Source: [Ruminococcus] lactaris ATCC 29176 (GTDB taxonomy: Bacteria > Bacillota > Clostridia > Lachnospirales > Lachnospiraceae). Taken from it: a DNA stretch of 64,000 bases. A program made the position numbers and the translations under genes. The DNA is taken from the NCBI RefSeq assembly GCF_025152405.1, contig NZ_CP102292.1, positions 496,001 through 560,000 of the forward strand. Direction: 5' to 3'. The notes beneath the pieces were generated by a model, which made no database searches, was not told the DNA's origin, and worked only from the letters and a program-made list of their open reading frames with translations. Each line of letters starts with the position of its first letter. Position 1 is the first letter of the stretch. Shown here in pieces: positions 61,525 to 64,000 of the stretch.

Positions 61525-62400
61525 ATGAAAGAAAGTAAGATTGTTGCATTGGCACTCTGTGCAGCTTCTCTGGTTGGTGGAGGGGCTTATGCCTTTATAT
61601 CCGCATACCAGAAGGATACTACACCGTCGGTATTAAGTGCAGAAAAGGCCGAAGTGACAGCATCAATCGAGGCAACAGATGAGGAACTCAAGAACGGTGT
61701 GGTTGCAGTGGATAAAAAGGATGGCAATGTATCTGGGAGTGTGATGATTGATCATATCAAAAAGAAAGAAGATGGAAGCGGTGATTTTGATATTACTTAT
61801 GTAGGGTTCGACCATTCCAGTAATCTTGGAAAGCTGACGCGGACCCTTCATTATACAGATTATGAATCACCGAAATTTGAATTATCAGATGCTTTGAGGT
61901 TTCCGGCGGGCAAGCAGATTAATCTTTTGTCCTATTTTTCAGCAACAGATTGTATTGACGGGAATATTACTCCTTTTATTTCAATCGGTGGAGATACAGC
62001 GGTTCTTGATAAGAAGCCGCAGCAGGGATTTTATGATTGCACAGTGAGTGTGACGAACAGTGTAGGCGATACAGTAACACTTCCGATTCAGGTGGAGGTA
62101 TACGATGGAAATGCGGCACGTCCGCAGATCAATCTGAGTTCCTATCTGGTGTATCTGCAGGCGGGATCTGAGTTTGATCCTAATAGTTATCTGACTCAGA
62201 TCAAAGAATACGATAAGGTAAAGCAGGTTGTATTTTCGGAGAATGTGGCAGATCCGGATAATCAGATCTCAATTACACAGATCTACGTTGAGTCAGGAGT
62301 AGATATCTATACACCGGGAGTTTATACAGTAAGTTATCTTTATACGTCACCGGCCAGCGGTTTGGATTGTACCGCAAAACTGATCGTGGTTGTTGAGTGA
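61525..62400 (+). CDS. Secreted/anchored protein with Ig-like domain
   Basis: A 291-residue protein with an N-terminal signal peptide or anchor (residues 1-27, ALALCAASLVGGGAYAFISAY). One or two beta-rich domains of the bacterial Ig type follow. ATDCIDGNITPFISIGGD near 140-160 is the DxxDG-type pattern of DUF5011/HYR-like Ig folds, then GFYDCTVSVTNSVGDTVTLPIQV. The last part is a second, more diverged repeat. It lies between the phosphatase and kinase genes, so it is likely an accessory part of the capsule export complex at the outer membrane face. Confidence 0.72.
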   Translation: MKESKIVALALCAASLVGGGAYAFISAYQKDTTPSVLSAEKAEVTASIEATDEELKNGVVAVDKKDGNVSGSVMIDHIKKKEDGSGDFDITYVGFDHSSNLGKLTRTLHYTDYESPKFELSDALRFPAGKQINLLSYFSATDCIDGNITPFISIGGDTAVLDKKPQQGFYDCTVSVTNSVGDTVTLPIQVEVYDGNAARPQINLSSYLVYLQAGSEFDPNSYLTQIKEYDKVKQVVFSENVADPDNQISITQIYVESGVDIYTPGVYTVSYLYTSPASGLDCTAKLIVVVE

Positions 62401-62411
62401 GGGGAGGAAAT

Positions 62412-63821
62412 ATGAGTCAGGAAAGTTATAAGAGTCAGAGTTTAGATTCACAGATTGATCTGAGATATATTTTCAGAACCCTTAAGAAAAATGCGGTTTT
62501 TATTTTGATGTGTGTGTGTTTGACGGGAATGTTTTCCTATGTGATTCTGGATCACAGCCTGAAGGATACTTATACAGTGAGTGTGAACCTGTGTGTAATT
62601 CCGAGGGATAATACGAGCGAAAAACTTGCTGAGACGAATATAGAGAATGCACTTGAGAGAAGTGTGAATGTTCTGAACAGTGATACGATGAGAGATCAGA
62701 TCATGAAAGCTTCCGGTAGCAGTCGTGTAAAGGGAAACCTGAGTGCGTCAGTTGTTGCCGATACAAATATTATCAGAATGAGTGCGTCGGGAACGAATGC
62801 GGAGAGTGCTTATAAACTGCTGAAAGGAGCATTGCAGCAGTATCCGGAGCTTTCGGATTATTTTGAATCAGGGTATGTATTGCAGCCATTGAGCAGTATT
62901 TCAGCGAATAATGTGCAGAAGACAGAAAAAGCAACTTTAAGATATTCGTTGCTTTTGATTTTGCTGGTGCTGGCAGGAGGCATTGGAGCAACTGTATGCT
63001 TATGTATTTTTACAGATAAGATTCACAGTATGGAGCAGGCAAAGCGTCTGCTGGATATTCCGATGATCGGTTCTTTGGATTATGTAAAAAAGAAGTCGGG
63101 GCAGAAAGCACTGCTGATCTCAGACCAGGATACGGATCATGTGTATGAAGAAGCAGTAGACCGGATTGTAACATCGATCAGATCAGAGATGTCGGCAGAA
63201 GGTTATAAGACTTTAATGGTTGGAAGTATTAAAGAAAATGATGGCAAGAGTACAGTGACAGCTAATATTGCCCTGAATCTTGCACGAAGAGGAAAGAAAG
63301 TAGTTTTGGTTGACTGTGATATGCGGCATCCGTCCCTGGCAAAGATTTTTGATGCAACGGTAGATCCAAAAGAGCAGTTTTCTGAATATCTGCTTGGAAA
63401 ATGTGAACTGGATCAAGTGCTGAAGCAGACGGAAGTGCAGGCACATCCGATGGATTGTATCTGGCAAAAAAAGGCGGTCGCAAAGCCGTATCGTCTGTTA
63501 GGATCAGAGCGGTTTATTTCGCTGATCAATCAGTTGAAAGAGCAGTTTGATTATGTTGTTATGGACACTCCGCCATTGGAACTGATCCGTGATGCTGAGA
63601 TCATATCAGAGACAGCAGATGCGATGTTGATGGTCATGCGTCAGGATGAGGTGCATGCAGTCGCTGTCAATGATACGGTGGATCTGTTGGAAGAAAATGG
63701 TGTGACAGTGATTGGCGGTGTACTGAACATGACAAAGGGAGAACGTGATACCAGTAAAGACCGGGATGGTTACAGGAAGTATTATAATGAAAATGCAAAG
63801 ATAGAAAATGCAGGGGAGTAA
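62412..63821 (+). CDS. Tyrosine kinase with chain-length domain (Wzc/CapAB fusion-like)
   Basis: A 469-residue membrane-bound kinase that controls polymer length. Two membrane segments (about 27-50 and 182-205) flank a short extracellular Wzz-like part. The cytoplasmic BY-kinase has Walker A VGSIKENDGKSTVTANIA near residue 273, Walker A' VVLVDCDMRHPSLAKIF near 300 and Walker B FDYVVMDTPPLE near 380. The C-terminus is short with two Tyr residues (GYRKYYNEN), candidate autophosphorylation sites. GGGGAGG precedes the ATG at 62412; it overlaps nothing upstream. Confidence 0.9.
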   Translation: MSQESYKSQSLDSQIDLRYIFRTLKKNAVFILMCVCLTGMFSYVILDHSLKDTYTVSVNLCVIPRDNTSEKLAETNIENALERSVNVLNSDTMRDQIMKASGSSRVKGNLSASVVADTNIIRMSASGTNAESAYKLLKGALQQYPELSDYFESGYVLQPLSSISANNVQKTEKATLRYSLLLILLVLAGGIGATVCLCIFTDKIHSMEQAKRLLDIPMIGSLDYVKKKSGQKALLISDQDTDHVYEEAVDRIVTSIRSEMSAEGYKTLMVGSIKENDGKSTVTANIALNLARRGKKVVLVDCDMRHPSLAKIFDATVDPKEQFSEYLLGKCELDQVLKQTEVQAHPMDCIWQKKAVAKPYRLLGSERFISLINQLKEQFDYVVMDTPPLELIRDAEIISETADAMLMVMRQDEVHAVAVNDTVDLLEENGVTVIGGVLNMTKGERDTSKDRDGYRKYYNENAKIENAGE

Positions 63822-63825
63822 GCAG

Positions 63826-64000
63826 ATGCAGACAGAGGAACAAAGGAATATTACAGAAGCGGAAGAGATGGAAAAGATAGATCTTGTGAGCTGGCTGCAG
63901 GATTACCTGAGCTGCCTGAAAAAGTTCTGGCTGCAGTTTTTGCTGATCTTTGTGATCGTGGCAGGAATTGTTGTATCTTATTTTGAATTTACTTATGAAC
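63826..64000 (+). CDS. Wzz-like chain-length determinant, 5' part (runs off the window)
   Basis: The first 58 codons of a gene that continues beyond the window. ATG 63826 has GGGGAG 8 bases upstream. After a polar head (MQTEEQRNITEAEEMEKIDL) comes a membrane segment FWLQFLLIFVIVAGIVVSYF, the usual start of Wzz/CpsC-type subunits. It lies 5 bp after the kinase gene. That it is a second Wzz-type protein beside the fused kinase is inferred. Confidence 0.6.
   Translation, partial: MQTEEQRNITEAEEMEKIDLVSWLQDYLSCLKKFWLQFLLIFVIVAGIVVSYFEFTYE

Noticed and set aside
1-64000. CRISPR arrays, rRNA and tRNA genes, replication origins
   Set aside because: I searched by eye for regularly spaced repeats, conserved rRNA blocks, tRNA cloverleaf ends and DnaA-box clusters and saw none.

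Overview
The window looks like chromosomal DNA of a gut Clostridium-group Firmicute, most likely family Lachnospiraceae. The grounds are strong AGGAGG-type ribosome binding sites, a moderately low GC content, a tryptophan T-box, a clostridial-size pyruvate phosphate dikinase, the DUF5685 and DUF4317 families, and Rpn-type nuclease genes surrounded by repeats. The genus cannot be fixed from the sequence alone; Mediterraneibacter, Dorea and Blautia relatives are all plausible. Almost every gene is on the + strand; bioY is the main exception.

Layout. 0-5.3 kb: housekeeping genes (M18 aminopeptidase, TRIC-type membrane protein, ppdK). 5.3-9.2 kb: a decayed accessory patch with a small acetyltransferase cassette that resembles a toxin-antitoxin pair, scars of a conjugative element, a truncated GGDEF gene, a truncated DUF4317 gene and a TetR regulator. 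9.2-11.5 kb: a long repeat element and an iron-type alcohol dehydrogenase. 11.5-18.6 kb: a complete trpEGDCFBA operon behind a Trp-specific T-box. 18.6-20.9 kb: an Rpn nuclease gene bracketed by two more copies of the long repeat. 20.9-23.8 kb: bioY under a probable BirA operator, then DUF5685, DnaJ-like and membrane genes. 24.0-64.0 kb: a very large capsule or exopolysaccharide locus that runs off the window.

The polysaccharide locus starts with a bacillosamine-type initiation module (PglF-like dehydratase, PglE-like aminotransferase, PglC-like phosphoglycosyl transferase, truncated PglD). An AT-rich central block follows, with many glycosyltransferases, a Wzy-type polymerase, two Wzx flippases, a pyruvyl transferase, acyltransferases and a set of unusual genes: a nucleotidyltransferase/kinase/HAD cluster, a PP-loop protein and a MenD-like thiamine-diphosphate enzyme with a degenerate paralogue. 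The distal end holds rmlB, a NUDIX gene, a PHP-type tyrosine phosphatase, a secreted Ig-like protein, a Wzc-like kinase and a Wzz-like protein. Many genes in the block are truncated or frameshifted, and there are G10 and G9 tracts and a short AAGC repeat. This suggests slipped-strand phase variation, decay, or both.

Two repeat families stand out as possibly undescribed. One is a 194-bp element present three times, with imperfect terminal inverted repeats and 7-8 bp target duplications; one insertion is proved by an empty site elsewhere in the window. The other is a 0.5-1 kb two-armed element present three times. Its 22-bp terminal repeats read inward into structured arms and a central bidirectional terminator-like hairpin, and it starts on the stop codon of the gene before it. 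Base-pair changes compensate each other in both families, which suggests folding at the RNA or single-stranded DNA level.
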